64,000 nucleotides of DNA from Petunia secreta (Eukaryota; Streptophyta; Magnoliopsida; Solanales; Solanaceae): assembly GCA_029990175.1 (NCBI GenBank), contig JARKIP010000053.1:17068001-17132000 (forward strand). Direction: 5' to 3'. Below, in pieces: positions 44,489 to 56,965 of the stretch. The notes beneath the pieces were generated by a model that saw nothing but the letters and a program-made list of their open reading frames with translations, searched no databases and was not told the origin of the DNA. Numbering within the stretch: position 1 is the first letter of the stretch; each line of letters starts with the position of its first letter. The translations under genes were made by a program, and so were the position numbers.

Positions 44489-46221
44489 CGTTATCAGCAC
44501 GTAGCTTTGCCAACTTGAGCATATATTATGAAAAGATGTAACTAATTGTGTTTGAGAAACATGATTACTCTTGTTTCAATCACTGTCTTGGTGATTGTTT
44601 TCTTCAAGGTAAGAAGTAAAAACTTTTATTATATAACTTTTACTTATTTCTTTTTAACTTGAACATGCCAAAAGCCTTCCGTTGAGAGTTACAATGGCTT
44701 TGATGCCAAGCCAAAATAGAAATATTACTTGTTCTTTTTCATGGCAGGTCAGTAAATTATTATTTCACGTGTATTATATGTCTTATTATGACCAAATTCA
44801 TTTATGCATATAACCAACAGAAGTGGTAATATAATCATAGGCTTGTAATTGAAGCATGATAGAGAAAAACTCTATATATTACATGCATGCCTCGAATTCG
44901 CTCATGAAGTAGCAGTTTCTCAAAAGAGGTTCTAAGCAATGATTATGTTTCATTTCTTGAAGAATTAGAACTTTTGATAAATATTGTAAATACATTCCCT
45001 CGAGGGAATGTGAAAATATTTAACCTTATAAATACGAATGTGTTCTTGGTTGTGAAAATATCACAACTCACCTCCAGAAGAGGTAATATAATTGAGAAAA
45101 AATATTCTCAATATTCCAAGATTCAAAATTACTTATGAAGCATCAAAGAAAAGCTTTTAAGTTTGCTCCCGAAGAAGCAAAAAGTTTTTAAATTTTCTCC
45201 TGAGAAAGCAGGAGCTTTTAAATTTGCTCCTGATGCAGCAGGAGCTTTTAAACTTACTCACGAAGTAGGGAGACTTTCGAAAATGTCTTGAGAAATATTT
45301 TGAAGTAGTGTCTTCTTAAGCTTGAGAAAAATGATGGACTATTTTGACAAAATATGCCCAATTAATTAGGCTTTAGTCCCCTGAAGAGATTGAAAAACAC
45401 CAGAACCAACCTCCTGGCGAGGTGGAATAACTAAAAGAATAAAAATTATATTGTTGTAGTATATGTGAGCTTATTGGACACATGCTTGTCATCTGAACAT
45501 TTTGTAATTATCTCAAGTATCACTGAGAGATAGAGAGACTTATACTTGTATGATTTTGACCACATCGATACATCACATAGTTCTTATTAGTTTTCCTGAT
45601 GAAAAAATAAATCATGTACTTTATCCAAAGGAAGTATGAACTATGTGATTGCTACTTAGATACAATATGTCAAGATGTGAATATATAGCTTTACTCATTG
45701 AAGGAGATATTTATCATAAAGTTAGTGTTAGAAACACCAAGTACTATATAGTTCAATGTTTACTTTTGTCATCTACGAATTTAAGTTTATCTTTATGATT
45801 TTCATTTTGATTGCTATTTTCTTTCAAAACAATTGCAGTATCTAGGCAATTTTTTCAATACAAAATTATTCAAAAGCTCCCAAAGGACTAATTGTTTGTA
45901 TGAAAGAGTCATGACACATGCGGTGTCTAAAAAATATTTGATTATGGAGAATTAAATTGAAAACACTCGAAGGGCTTATATACTAGTACGTAAGTATTTG
46001 AAATAGTCATGATTGACACACATATTGTCGTAAACCAGAAGTTTAATGATAAGATTGACTCTCATATTGAGACAATAAATGATAGCAAGATTGAGTATCT
46101 TCAAACATAGCAAGCGAGAAGTATGTGTATATGTGAAAGATTACCCGATGTATTCTTTATTTCAAACTACACAAGTATAAGCATGATGGAATCGCATGCC
46201 TCGATAAACCAGAAGTTTATT
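44489..46221 (+). pseudogene. Copia leader and gag region, decayed
   Basis: No long frame remains. The notable feature is a 30-bp tandem repeat, four copies at about 45151-45270 (CTTTTAAATTTGCTCCTGA-like), which in one frame gives a decapeptide repeat AGAFKFAPDA. Splice-like and stop-rich sequence makes further domain calls unsafe. The segment is cut at 46221 by the - strand solo LTR and resumes after 48524. Confidence 0.45.
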
Positions 46222-48524
46222 TGACACGACCCGAATTTTCTCCTAGGCCGTACGGGCACCCGTCCACCTCCCATAGACCTGTCGGGTGAACCCTATTGAC
46301 TGAATCGATATAAACGGCGTAGAATTATTTCAAGAACAATATGAATCTAACCTTAATAGCACAAGATAACTCCCAAGGACAGCTAACTACCCAAAATACA
46401 CAGATTTAGAGATTTCCAGATCAGACATCTAAGAAGTCCAAAAGATATTCACATCTCCCGAATGGAGCAAAATAAGATACAACTATAAAAGTTATAGCTG
46501 GTGGCCTCGAAGAACAAGCTGGCTCACCATAGACAGTTGAATACGTCCTGCTCCTCACTCACGATACGTGCTGGGTCCTGGAGCAGAATCTGCCGAAACA
46601 AAAAGATAACAAAAGAAACAGATAGGGAGTGAGTAGTCATAAGGACTCAGTAAGTGGGGGCTGGCTAGCTTCAAATGAGTAGATATGCTAGCCAGGGAGA
46701 AGAAAAACAGATAAACCAAATTCACCTTATTTCAACTATAAAAAGGCAGAGCCAAATAATAACTAGAAATACTTATGGAATCATAAACTCATAAACAGCT
46801 AGAGACCTAAGATAAACAGAAATACATGATACATACACAAAACATCGCAGTATAATCACACAATATACGGCAATCGCTACAATGAAATGGAATGAATGCA
46901 GTATGATGCAATGGGGTCACATGTGCCCGTAATCTCGTCCCGAAGCGGAATACTCTTGCATTCGAGGAAAATATAATCGAGCGAAATACTCCTACTCCTG
47001 GGGTGGAATACTCCTGCACCCGATATAATATAAAGCTAAGGTGGACTACTCCTTCACTCAGTATATGAGATAAGAGCGGAATACTCCTGCTCCTGGAGTG
47101 GAATACTCCTGCACCCGAGATAATATAAAGCTGAGACAGAATACTCCTGCACTCAGTATATGACATAAGAGCAGAATACACCTGCTCCTGGGGCGGAATA
47201 CTCCGGCACCTAAGAAAATATAAAGCTGAGACGGAATACTGCTGCACTCAAAATATGATATAGCAGCTCATAACCAGAAAACATAATACATATGAATGCG
47301 TTTCAAGGCTGTAGCGTAATAAGTACGCTCTGTCGGTAGCTATTCACGTAAAGAACACATGAATAGAATATCCATAAGGCCAAAGAAATGAATCACTTAC
47401 CTTATTCCAAGGTTAGCACAGCTACTCAACGACCACTTTGACCTTTGGATTGACTGCCAAACAATCCCGGTATATTCAATAAGATGAAAAATATATCAAA
47501 TAAGGTTAAAGGCTTCATTCCTTACGTATTAGAACAATCCGAATAGGAACCCAACACCCGATTAGCATACGCGATACACAGTCCAGGCCTACACACATGG
47601 TTCAAAATTACACAACCAAACCCTACATAAATTATATTTATGGGTTGCCCATAACTCACTGACTTCGAATATATAATCAAATCCAATATCAGGGTCCAAT
47701 TAACCCTTTAAACTATCAGTTTAACTTATTAGAATGATGTTTAATATCCCAATTTCTACCGTTAAAATATATTCAAACACACATAATAAAATAAAATAAT
47801 AAATTAACATCATTACCTGGATGTTTTGGGATGAAAGTTCTATTTTTTTTTTCTTCTCCTTTTCCTTTCCTTTCTCTCTTTCTAGCTTTTTTCCTCCTTC
47901 ACTACATTGCATCTCTTGTTTCCTCGTTTGTGTTCCCTTTTTATGTTTGGAAATATAAACTAAGGGATATTAGCCCACCGCCTCTCCTTTAACAATCTTT
48001 TCCTTCTTTTTTTAATCTTTTTTTTTTTTTTTGAAAGCTTGCTACCATGACTAAAATTAAGACGGAACCCTACAAAACTTGGAATAATACCAAAATTCTC
48101 AAGCAAGTTATACAAAATTTATGTGACGTACTTGCTAAGGTGGATCTCGAATTGGATTTCCGGAACTCAATATGCGAATTAAACGAGAAGAGATCAAGTT
48201 ATTAATTTTTGAATTTTAGTGGAAACTATTCGAACGACCTCGGAATTCACTTCCGAATGTTCACACTGGTCACAAATGACCATACAAACCTAGCGGCGCT
48301 TTTGAATTTCGAATCGGAACTTATTCGCAAGAACCGAGCTCGAAAACCTCTTTTTAAGATTTACCGACAACGGAAACTGAAATCTTCTTCTGTTACCTAC
48401 CAAACGAAGTCCTATTTAATTCAAATTTTACAGACCTGTCCTAATGGAGCTTACGAAGATTTTAAAACTTTCGGCACACCAATGGGAGTCCTAACTCCCA
48501 AAACAACTACCTAAGGTCGTTTCA
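46222..48524 (-). mobile_element. Solo LTR, Ty3/gypsy type (- strand)
   Basis: Read on the - strand it starts TGAAACGACCT and ends GGTCGTGTCA (2303 bp), the same family as the LTR at 56966-60451. The shared segments include the gene-like GAACCGAGCTCG / GGTTTTCGAGCTCG part and the terminal GGTGCCCGTACGGCCTAG block. The flanks TTATT (46217-46221) and TTAAT (48525-48529) are an imperfect 5-bp duplication. No internal region remains, so LTR-LTR recombination has removed it. At 46930-47240 it carries tandem GGAATACTCCTGC-type repeats, the diverged counterpart of the 57-bp minisatellite at 58119. Short frames within it (46807-47247, 48209-48514) are not genes. Confidence 0.75.
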
Positions 48525-51060
48525 TTAATACACAAGCCTTTGACATGACAAGTCAGAAGTTTATTAAAACATCACATGTCATGGTAAATAAGTTGGCATA
48601 ACCGATTTGGCCATCTCAGCTTAAACGGGATGCACATACTGAGAGTTTGGCATATATTGAAGAACTAGAAGATTCTTGAAGAGTTCTCTTGTGCTGCTTG
48701 TTCTCTTATTGATTACTAAATCATCTAAAGATTAGGATAAAATCCTCTGAATACCGGAACATATAAAGGGTAAATATGTTCCCCTTCACCTGCCATGTGA
48801 ATCATTTATTTAGTATATGATTTCATAAATGCATCTATGAGATGGTCACATGTGTGTTTATTATTAATCTGTAGTTTGATAATTGACGTTACGTGCTCAA
48901 ATAATTTGATTAAGAGCACAATTTCTAGGTTGTGCAATTAAGATAGTTCATCTTGATAATGATGGTTTATGTCCAAGCAGGTTTAGCATCTAATGCATCC
49001 GACTAATAGCTAAACTATTGTTTATGAGAACAAAGCAACATATGTCAATATATGATATATAATAGTACTATATGCATGAGGCAAATAAATTATAATAAAT
49101 TCTCCCCTCACAAGTGGTTCAAGGTCAGGAACCAAATATTTGTGCAGGATATGATCAATTGCTTCATCGCTACTCAGTTGATGTGCCCTCGAAGAAGAAC
49201 GGGAATATATGTTAGATTTTCTGACATTAGGGAGAGAAAAGAAGCAACTTAGAAATATATTGTGAATTATCATTCGTATGATCCCCATTTAAAAGATAAG
49301 TCAAGCCAGATGTTAGATGCATTTGCTGACCCAAATCAACATCATATTTCAGTTGCAAGATGCTCCTACTGTTCCCTGAAGGACAAAATCTACGATTAGC
49401 CTGAAGTGTAATAGACTAATCGATTGCACTGGTAGAAATCTTTGAAAAATGAGAAGAGCAAATGTTCTAAATGGTCATAATAAGGAGGCAATGTACTCTT
49501 GAAGAGCCCATGACATAAAAAGGATTAGGTACCTAAATATAATGAAATAAAAAGATCTCAATATGTTATGTCGCTTTGCAAACCGAGAAATTAATCATTG
49601 ATGATATCTTTGATACAATATCGTGCGTCATTGTAAATTATTATGAGGATATGAAAGTTGTGTTTGTTAAAGCATGCTGATGTAACACTTCTTTGCCAAT
49701 GTGAAATTATGCTTTGGTAAGTGTAAAATTATTGTAATTATAGTATAGTCACCAGAAGATGTCAGCTAATATATGCTGATGGATATTGTCATAGCTTATT
49801 TATGACTCACCTAATGAAATTTATAAGAAAATTCCTGAAGGATTTAAAATTCCTGAAGCATATAATTCAAAGTCTAGAGAAATATACTCAATCCGATTAC
49901 AAAGATCTTTGTATGATTTAACACAATCAGGGTATATGTGGTACAATCGCCTTAGTGAGTACTTGGTAAAGGAAGGTTATATAAATGATGTCATTTGTCC
50001 ATGTATTTTTATAAAGAAAATATCATCACAGTTTGTTATACTTGCTGTTTTACGTTGATGACATAATTCTCATTGAAACTTCAGAAGATCTCCAAAAGGC
50101 AATTGATTATTTAAAGAGAGAATTTGAGATGAAAGATCTTGGAAAGACAAAACTTTGTTCCAGTCTACAAATTGAATATTTAGTAGACTAGTCTTTATTC
50201 ATCAATCTGCCTATACAGAAAAGGTCTTGAAATGATTTTACATGGATAAAGCACATCCATTAAGTACTCCAATGATTATTCGATCACTTGAAGTGGATAA
50301 AGATCCATTCCGACCTCAAGAAGAAGATGAAGAACTCCTCATCCTGAAGTACCATATCTAAGTGCGATCGGTGCACTTATGTATCTTGTTAATGCCACAA
50401 GACCTGATATAGCGTTTGCTGTTTATATGCTTGAAAGATTTAGTTCTACTCCCAGAGACAGTAGAAAGGTATCAAACATGTATTGATATCTAAAGGGAAC
50501 TGTTGATATGGGTTTGTTTTATTCTAACAAATATAGTACAGATCTTGTTGGTTATGTAGATGCATGCTATTTATCTGATCCACATAGAGCTCGATCTCAA
50601 ATTGGTTACCCTTTTACATGTAGGGGTACTGCCATATCATGATGTTCTACAAAAAAAAGGTTACTATTCTTCAAATCATGCTGAGTTAATAGCTATTGAT
50701 GAAGGAAGTTGGGAATGTGTATGGTTGAGATCAGTAATTCATTTTATTCGAGAAATATTTGGTCCAAAGTGTGATACCAAAACACTCACGATCATATATG
50801 AAGACAACACTTCATGCATAACACAATTGAAAGAAGTATTTATAAAAGGAGATAGAACAAAGCATATTTTACCGAAGTTATTCTTCACACATGATCTCCA
50901 AAAGTATGGTGAAATTGACGTGCAACAAATATGTTCGTGTGATAATCTGGTAGATTTTTTTTTTCACAAAATCTTTACAGCCTACAAGATTTGAAAATAT
51001 GGTATACAAGATTGGAATGAGGAAACTTAGACAGCTTGATCGAAGTTTTCATTTGGGGGA
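48525..51060 (+). pseudogene. pol: Copia integrase-RT-RNase H, heavily decayed
   Basis: Integrase traces (KGKYVPLHLPCE, RWSHVC-like, LRAQF, VHLDN) occur at about 48750-48960. RT is visible from about 49850: LQRSLYDLTQSGYMWYNRL, then a YVDD catalytic motif at 50051-50062 followed by EFEMKDLGK. The tether YLSAIGALMYLVNATRPDIAFAV stretch lies at about 50360-50430. RNase H remains include GYVDACYLSDPHRARSQIGY and, in the 50560-50994 frame, EDNTSCITQ and RTKHILPKLFFTHDLQ. The domains are separated by many stops and frameshifts, so no product is expected. It ends at about 51060 with the LRQLDRSFHLG-type sequence, just before the second solo LTR. Confidence 0.8.
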
Positions 51061-51113
51061 GTAAAATACGTGTTGAACTCCTTTCTCTTAACCAAGTTTT
51101 TTTTCTAATGGAT

Positions 51114-52837
51114 TGTAATATCCTAGTTAAATAAGGACAATTTAGTCATTATCTAAAGGGAAAAAAATAAGTAAAAGCCAAAGCCACAAAGGACTTTGGC
51201 AGAGACCAAATTCAAAGAGGATTAGAGGCAGGCAACGAGGCATAAGCCTTGCAAACAACAAGCATCAAAAAACGAAGAGAAAATCATTACAAATCGAAGG
51301 TAATATGTTCTTACTTTGTACTTGGGTTTAAATATAACAAAAAAATTGGGAACATCAAGATTTCAGTAAGTATGGAGAAGGAAGTTGTTGGGTGGAGGTC
51401 TACCTAATGCTTTTGAAAGAAATAAAAGTACTAGTAATGAATAAGCAGTAAGGTTTCAGGTTGGCACTCGTTTTATTACTAGTTTTGGGTAAATAACATA
51501 ATGAACTAGTGGTATGAAAACCGAGGATGGGTTACATAGAATTTAACATGAAATTGTCTAAACAAGAAAACTAACACGAGATTGGTCCGGTATGATTATA
51601 GATTGATTGAAGAGGTGTTGGATCGCTTGTGGAAGATACACTTGACCTACATGCATCTGTACTGTGAGTGATGACCTTACCACAATTTGTGTTTCCATAA
51701 CCTGCATGGTTTCTACTTGATTTTGAAGTAAATATGTTACTGAAAGTTTAAACTGCATGTGGGACAAGTCCTTTTACAAGATATGTACTGAAATAATTAT
51801 TTGAATTATTTTACCGTTACAAGATTTGATTTTTACTGCTACTTGACATGTTTTACCGCTATGTGAAATATTGAATTATTACTCGAAATGCCCTGTACTT
51901 GGTATAGGGAATAAATATATTTTTGGGATGAGCCTTGACGGACCCCGTAGCTAACGACGGGTACGTTAGACCTGGTGCACCTTGTATACTCCGGATTACC
52001 ATTACAGTCCTTGCTAGTGGGAAGGTAGAACTAGCTTACCGTTACTGATTCCCTCAGGGAGGAATTTATACTGATTACATGGTTTGTTCTTGGAAATCTC
52101 CCTAACCTATATACTTGATATAATATAGTGATTACTGAATTTACTACTGATTTTATATTGATTACTGTTTACAAGAAGTACTTGGAAAGACAGATTTCTG
52201 TTTGTTATTCTGAAAGTGACAATTAAATTATATGTATATTTCTGCATAAGATATACTAGCATGTTTTGACTTGTCCCTACTTAACACGGTTGTGGTTAAG
52301 CGTTATTACTCACTGAGTTGTGACTCACTCCTCGCTATATTTTTCCTTCTAGATACAGCAGGTGCCGTAGGCGAGGATCTTCATTCTTAGAGTCGCGAGT
52401 TGACAATCCTGGTGAGCCCCGCATTAGTTCGCGTGGGCAAGAGCTTTATTTATTCATTATTGTCTTTCTTTAAAACTCTTAGAGTCACTCCATTTAGTCA
52501 TTTATTTAGTCATTTGTTAGTCATTCGTTTAGTCAGTTGGGTAACCAGTTGGATTGTTCATTAATGAGTTACTCTTACGAGTATTTGGTGTCTATGAACT
52601 TACTACAACCCTGTTAGATTGTTCTCGTAGTAATTGGAGATAAACGTGGTATTTTATTGTTACTGCGTAATGGTATTGGTTGTTGGCTGGTTTTCTGTTT
52701 GTTTTAAAGCAGGTAAAATTTTGGATAGGCCTAAAAACAGGGGAAACTCTGCCCGATTTTCTGTAGAATTTTGATAAGGCTTGTTTAGGGACTTAGTTCC
52801 TAAGCGCCGGTCACGGCCCTAGAACTGGGTCGTGACA
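51114..52837 (+). mobile_element. Solo LTR (+ strand), duplication TGGAT
   Basis: 1724 bp, starting TGTAATATCC and ending GGGTCGTGACA, with a perfect TGGAT duplication (51109-51113 and 52838-52842). The ...CTAGAACTGGGTCGTGACA end resembles plant chromovirus (Del/Tekay-like) LTRs, but no internal part survives. It interrupts the 3' end of the copia element, and its small frames have no family match. Confidence 0.9.
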
Positions 52838-52998
52838 TGGATTTTTTTGGTAAGATTTTTAATGATGCAACCGATAAATGCATATTACAAGTCAAGTCTA
52901 CTTTTTTTACTTCACTAAGACTTTTTTTTCCACATGATTTTTGCTTAGTAAGGTTTTAAACGAGACACAATGTCTATTAATGAACATCCGAGGGGGAG

Positions 52999-53385
52999 CG
53001 TTATGAATACGTTGTATTGTGGATGTCTATTAGCTTCCTGAATAAACTTGCAATCTCAAATAGTTTACAAGCAGCTTACAAGAAGATAGCTTGCAAGTAG
53101 CTCATATAGGAAGCTAACAAGCAGCGCTATGAAAAGCATTGCAGCAGCTTTTAGAAAGTCTTGCAGTAGCTTGAAGAGGCTTGCAATCAAGCATACAACT
53201 TACAAGTAGCTCATGGACACAGCTTACCAGTAGCTCCTCAAAAGCCTTGCAACAGCTTCTTTTCTTCTATAAATAGGAAGCTAATTCAGTTCATTTTGTA
53301 TATTAGGTTAAAGTGAAATGACATATTAGTCTTTCTCTATACAATTTCTCTGTTTAATTCACTTTGCAGCTTTTATTTCACAACA
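52999..53385 (+). repeat. 3' LTR of the copia element
   Basis: 387 bp, direct repeat of 44061-44488. Its first base is C (CGTTATG) where TG is expected. It ends ...TTTCACAACA before ATGTG. Confidence 0.88.
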
Positions 53386-53575
53386 ATGTGGTTATTCTTC
53401 GAAAACTTTCCATATTTATAAAATCAAAAATACATACTACAAAATATATGTACGAGAATACTCTAACAATTTTATGGTGCATGAGATATGCCACCTCATG
53501 GTTGTATGAGGGTTTTACTAATTGACAAGTGGATTTCTCGGGGTCCCACCTTTTAATTACACACTCGCACCCTTT

Positions 53576-53815
53576 GGGGTCGTTTGGTTGGCGGGATTGG
53601 ACTAATAGTCCCAGGATTAAATTTGGGACTACATTAATCCCATGTTTGGTTGGTGGGATTAGTTAAAATGGGACAATTTTATACCATATTCATGGTATTA
53701 TTTAATCCCACATAGGCGATGGGATTGTTAATCCCGGGATTATAATCTCGGGAGTACTGTAATCCCAAATGTGTGGGATATTCCACTTATTTAGTCCCGC
53801 AAACCAAACGACCCC
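53576..53815. mobile_element. Harbinger-like (Tourist-type) MITE
   Basis: 240 bp with terminal inverted repeats GGGGTCGTTTGGTT... and ...AACCAAACGACCCC, extending at lower identity (GCGGGATT / GCGGGACT). TTT lies on both sides (53573-53575 and 53816-53818). The 3-bp duplication and GGG(G)TCGTTTGGTT start fit PIF/Harbinger MITEs, although their usual target is TWA. Inner palindromes of GGGATTA/TAATCCC recur. Confidence 0.8.
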
Positions 53816-53818
53816 TTT

Positions 53819-54152
53819 CAGTTCAGTGCACATTCTTCATCTTCCACTTATTCATCTTAATCTTCCTATTTGATTTTAAAGTTTTCGAATCCCAAAACAT
53901 ATTTTTACAATTTCGAACTCTGGTCAAATGGAGAAAAAATGAGCTACTATTTGTGTAAAATCCCAAGCTACTTACACTTTTCTTTCTTATGGAAACTATG
54001 AGAAGGCTAAAATTTCCATGTCCTAATATAACTTTGAGCGCAAGTTAAGTGCTTAAGGATCATACCAGGGAGTTGCTGAAAGTTAGAGATTTTGATATAT
54101 AAAAGTTAGGTACTATAATTAGTGAGTTAGTTCCTTAAGATGTTCTCACGTG
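53819..54152. other. Spacer, no gene seen
   Basis: Short AT-rich spacer between two DNA elements. A 61-codon frame spanning its start has no family match. Confidence 0.4.
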
Positions 54153-54161
54153 AAGTTATTA

Positions 54162-55294
54162 GACATTTTTACGCTAATTGATATACTAAACCACTTAATT
54201 ACAGAAAATACCGATATTTTTAAATAATTACCCTACATAACAACACTTTTCACATTTTATAAAATATACAATTTTTTCATTTCCTTCCTCTCTCTCTCTA
54301 TCCAAAACCCTAATTTCTCTCTCTCTCTTTCTCTCCTCCACCCACCCACTCACCCTCCCACTGTTATCCCCTCCCCCGTGCCTCTGCTCCACCGTCAATG
54401 TCGCTGCACCGCCGAGCATCTACCGATCTCCTACTCCGCTGCTCCATTTTGCTTTGATTTGCTCCGATCTACCACCATTTTTATTGTGGTTTTGTTGATG
54501 CGTGGTGGTGGCTGCTGATACGCTGTGGTAGTTGTTGTTGAGCGACTACTCTGGCTACCCTTGCTGGAGCTCCGATCTGCTTCTTCCCCTTCTTCTTTTT
54601 TTTTTTTTTTTTTTTTGTTTAGTTTCGTGCATACTTTTGTATGCTCGTGTATGTGTATGTTTGGGGTGGTTGTGGGTGATTTTTGGTGGTTGTTTGAAGG
54701 TGGAAGCAAGTGTATATTTGGTTTTGCGCAGGTGTATGTATATGTATGTATATGAATATCTTTTACAAATACAGAGTGTATGTACATGTATATCATTGTA
54801 TGAATATGTATTTCTGAGTATATATTGTATATTTTCGTATGTTTTATGTGTGTGTATGTAAGTCCAAGCTTGGCTCGCATAAATATGTATGTATAATTCA
54901 TGGATCTGTAGATCCGTGTATGTATGTGAGTGTTTAGTGCATGTATAACATTTTTTTTGTGTATGTGTATGTATATTTTGTTTAAATGTATTTAGCAACT
55001 GTTATTTAAAAAAAATAATGTATATATGTGTATTTAGTGTTTTCCATCTTTTAGATCCAAAAAACAAAAAAAAAAATCTGATGGGTGGCCGGCGGTGACT
55101 AGGCGGCGCCACCGCCTGGGGTGGTAGCAGTGGGAGGGGGCCAGTAGGAAGAAGGAGGACTAAGCCCTAATTTATTAGTTTTGTTGGTTTTGTATATAAT
55201 GTGTAAAAATATGTTGGTATTTTTTGTAAAATGAAATAATGTTGTTATTTTTTGTAATTTTGGTGTTAGGGTTGTATATATTTGTAATTAGCCC
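54162..55294. mobile_element. Non-autonomous Mutator-like element, copy B
   Basis: A perfect 9-bp duplication AAGTTATTA lies at 54153-54161 and 55295-55303. The interior plan equals that of copy A at 3975-4934: TIR-like TTACAAAAAATAACAAC stretches at both sides, a CTCTCTCT pyrimidine tract, a GC-rich block (54350-54450), poly-T, GTATGT-rich sequence, AGATCCAAAAAACAAAA and a second GC-rich block (55080-55150). It has no transposase. The 100-150 codon frames on both strands at 54431-54998 are low-complexity. Confidence 0.75.
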
Positions 55295-55303
55295 AAGTTA
55301 TTA

Positions 55304-56965
55304 TACTGAAATAAGATTGGGCTTTATGGAGTTTATCCACCCTACCTATTTATTATTGTGTACCTTTGTTATACCTTATGGGTGTATATCTTAAGGTATA
55401 ATGCATAAATAATAAGTATTATACAAGTCTCGATATGAGCATATACCTTTAAGGTATATTGCATAAATAATAGTATACAAGTCTAGATGGGTAGGGCATG
55501 TAAATAGTTTATGGGTATAGCTTGTAAATATAAAACTTATGGGTAAATATGGGTAAAATATTTTGATTTTAATGGATATTTTCATAAACCTCCCATTTAA
55601 CTAAGTATTGTCCACCACCAAACATAATAGTTGCTATTAGGACTATACATGCGCAGCAGCTATTGAACCTTGAAATACTCCTCCTGTCAATAGAATTTTA
55701 CATTGAGGTGCTTGCTAAGAGTAATTTTCTTGCAGTGAAAAAATAATAGTGAACTACTAGTCCTCATTCAAGGTAAAACTTTATCTTCTCTAGTTATTCG
55801 TTTTGCTCTTTTGGGAGAATTCTAGTAGTAAATCTCAACCTTTTGGTTGTGAAAAATTATCTTTATTAGGATATACATTAAGAGTACCAATATATTTTAA
55901 GGATTTAATGATTGAATAGTGTATAGCTATTATTTCCATATCATAAGGTGAACGCAGAAGGTGGGATTAGTATAAAAGGTACCGATTGGTGAAGGGAAAG
56001 ACCCTAAATGATCTCATGGAATAAGTTTAAAGTTGTAGGGTGATATAAATTTAACCACTAGTAAGAAGTTTCCTAAACTAGAAGTTAGATTTGTAAGACC
56101 CTTTTCAATTACTGTCGTTCAAGAATTGTAAGACTTAGGCATAGCTGAGTAATGAGGAATTGAATCAGTAGAGTATCTTCTGACGACTTGAGCCATATTA
56201 TTGTAGATTGTGGAGTATCGAGTATTCAGAGAAATTGTGAAGGCAATGTTGATCTTCTTTGAGGTAAGTTGAGACCATTTTTCTAATTGGGACTGGCCAA
56301 ATAATATAGTATTAAATATAGCTTCGTATGAATTATTTACAGTTTAGTAGTATATGAGTTGCTTGATTTTGATTTTGCTTGTGTGAACATGTGACTTGCT
56401 TCTATGATGTGTTTTGATAGAAGTTCAGTATTCTGACTCAGTTAGTATTGTTATTGCATTACTTATTGGGGAGATAGGCCGACACTCCCTCGTGTGTGTT
56501 GCCAGATCTCACATACATAGGGCTACAGTTTGTTTTGGGAGATTAGCCGACAATCCCACATATGTGCCAGTAGTTGCACGTATGCAGGGTCATTACTTGT
56601 TGGGGAGAGAGATCGACACTCTCCCGTGCGTGTTGCCAGATCTCATGTACGTAGATGTGAACTTATGTTTTCTTTCAGAAAAATTATTTCTATTTTAATA
56701 GCTTAGCTCAGTTTAGCATCAGTAATTAGTTTAATTACTTAACTTTCAGTTTAGTATTAATTCTTAGATCATAGATGAATTACATGTTTATGAATATGCA
56801 TTTTCTTCTTAATATGTTAGGTCCCAGTAAGTCTTATTCCACCTTTTAAAAAGGAGACTATGAGATTTATTGGGTATCCTGGAGGTACTTTGCCCGTGAG
56901 GGCCTGCTTACTTTTACGTGGCAGGTATTGAGATAGTAGATTGTGTAGTTCAAGGCTAGTGTCAG
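55304..56965. other. Probable LTR fragment of a gypsy element
   Basis: No gene. Three imperfect repeats of about 70 bp at 56463-56645 share a GGGGAGATAGGCCGACACTCC-like word. The following segment (CCCAGTAAGTCTTATTCC, then TTTTACGTGGCAGGT) has the order seen near the 3' part of the LTR at 58650-58800. I read it as a piece of a related but different LTR. The ends are not defined. Confidence 0.3.

Larger units (their letters stand above)
44061..53385 (+). mobile_element. Ty1/copia retrotransposon with nested solo LTRs
   Basis: The LTRs at 44061-44488 and 52999-53385 share long stretches (TGTTATGAAT start, AGCTTGCAAGTAGCTC repeats, CTTCTATAAATAGGAAGC, CTTTGCAGCTTTTATTT end). A perfect ATGTG duplication lies at 44056-44060 and 53386-53390. 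The interior has decayed integrase, RT with YVDD, and RNase H in the copia order (integrase before RT). Two later insertions are nested in it: a solo LTR on the - strand (46222-48524) and one on the + strand (51114-52837). Without them the element is about 5.3 kb, normal for copia. A purine tract GAGGGGGAG (52990-52998) precedes the 3' LTR. Confidence 0.9.

Noticed and set aside
46807..47247. 146-codon - strand frame rich in YS and LYIISGAG repeats
   Set aside because: It is the tandem-repeat part of the solo LTR, without start or family support.
48209..48514. 101-codon frame after the copia gag region
   Set aside because: It lies inside the - strand solo LTR and antisense to it. The same LTR at 57000-57340 has no such open frame.
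54431..54998. Frames of 147-156 codons on both strands
   Set aside because: They are low-complexity Thr/His/Lys or Cys/Val/Tyr readings of GTATGT-rich and poly-T sequence in Mutator-like copy B.
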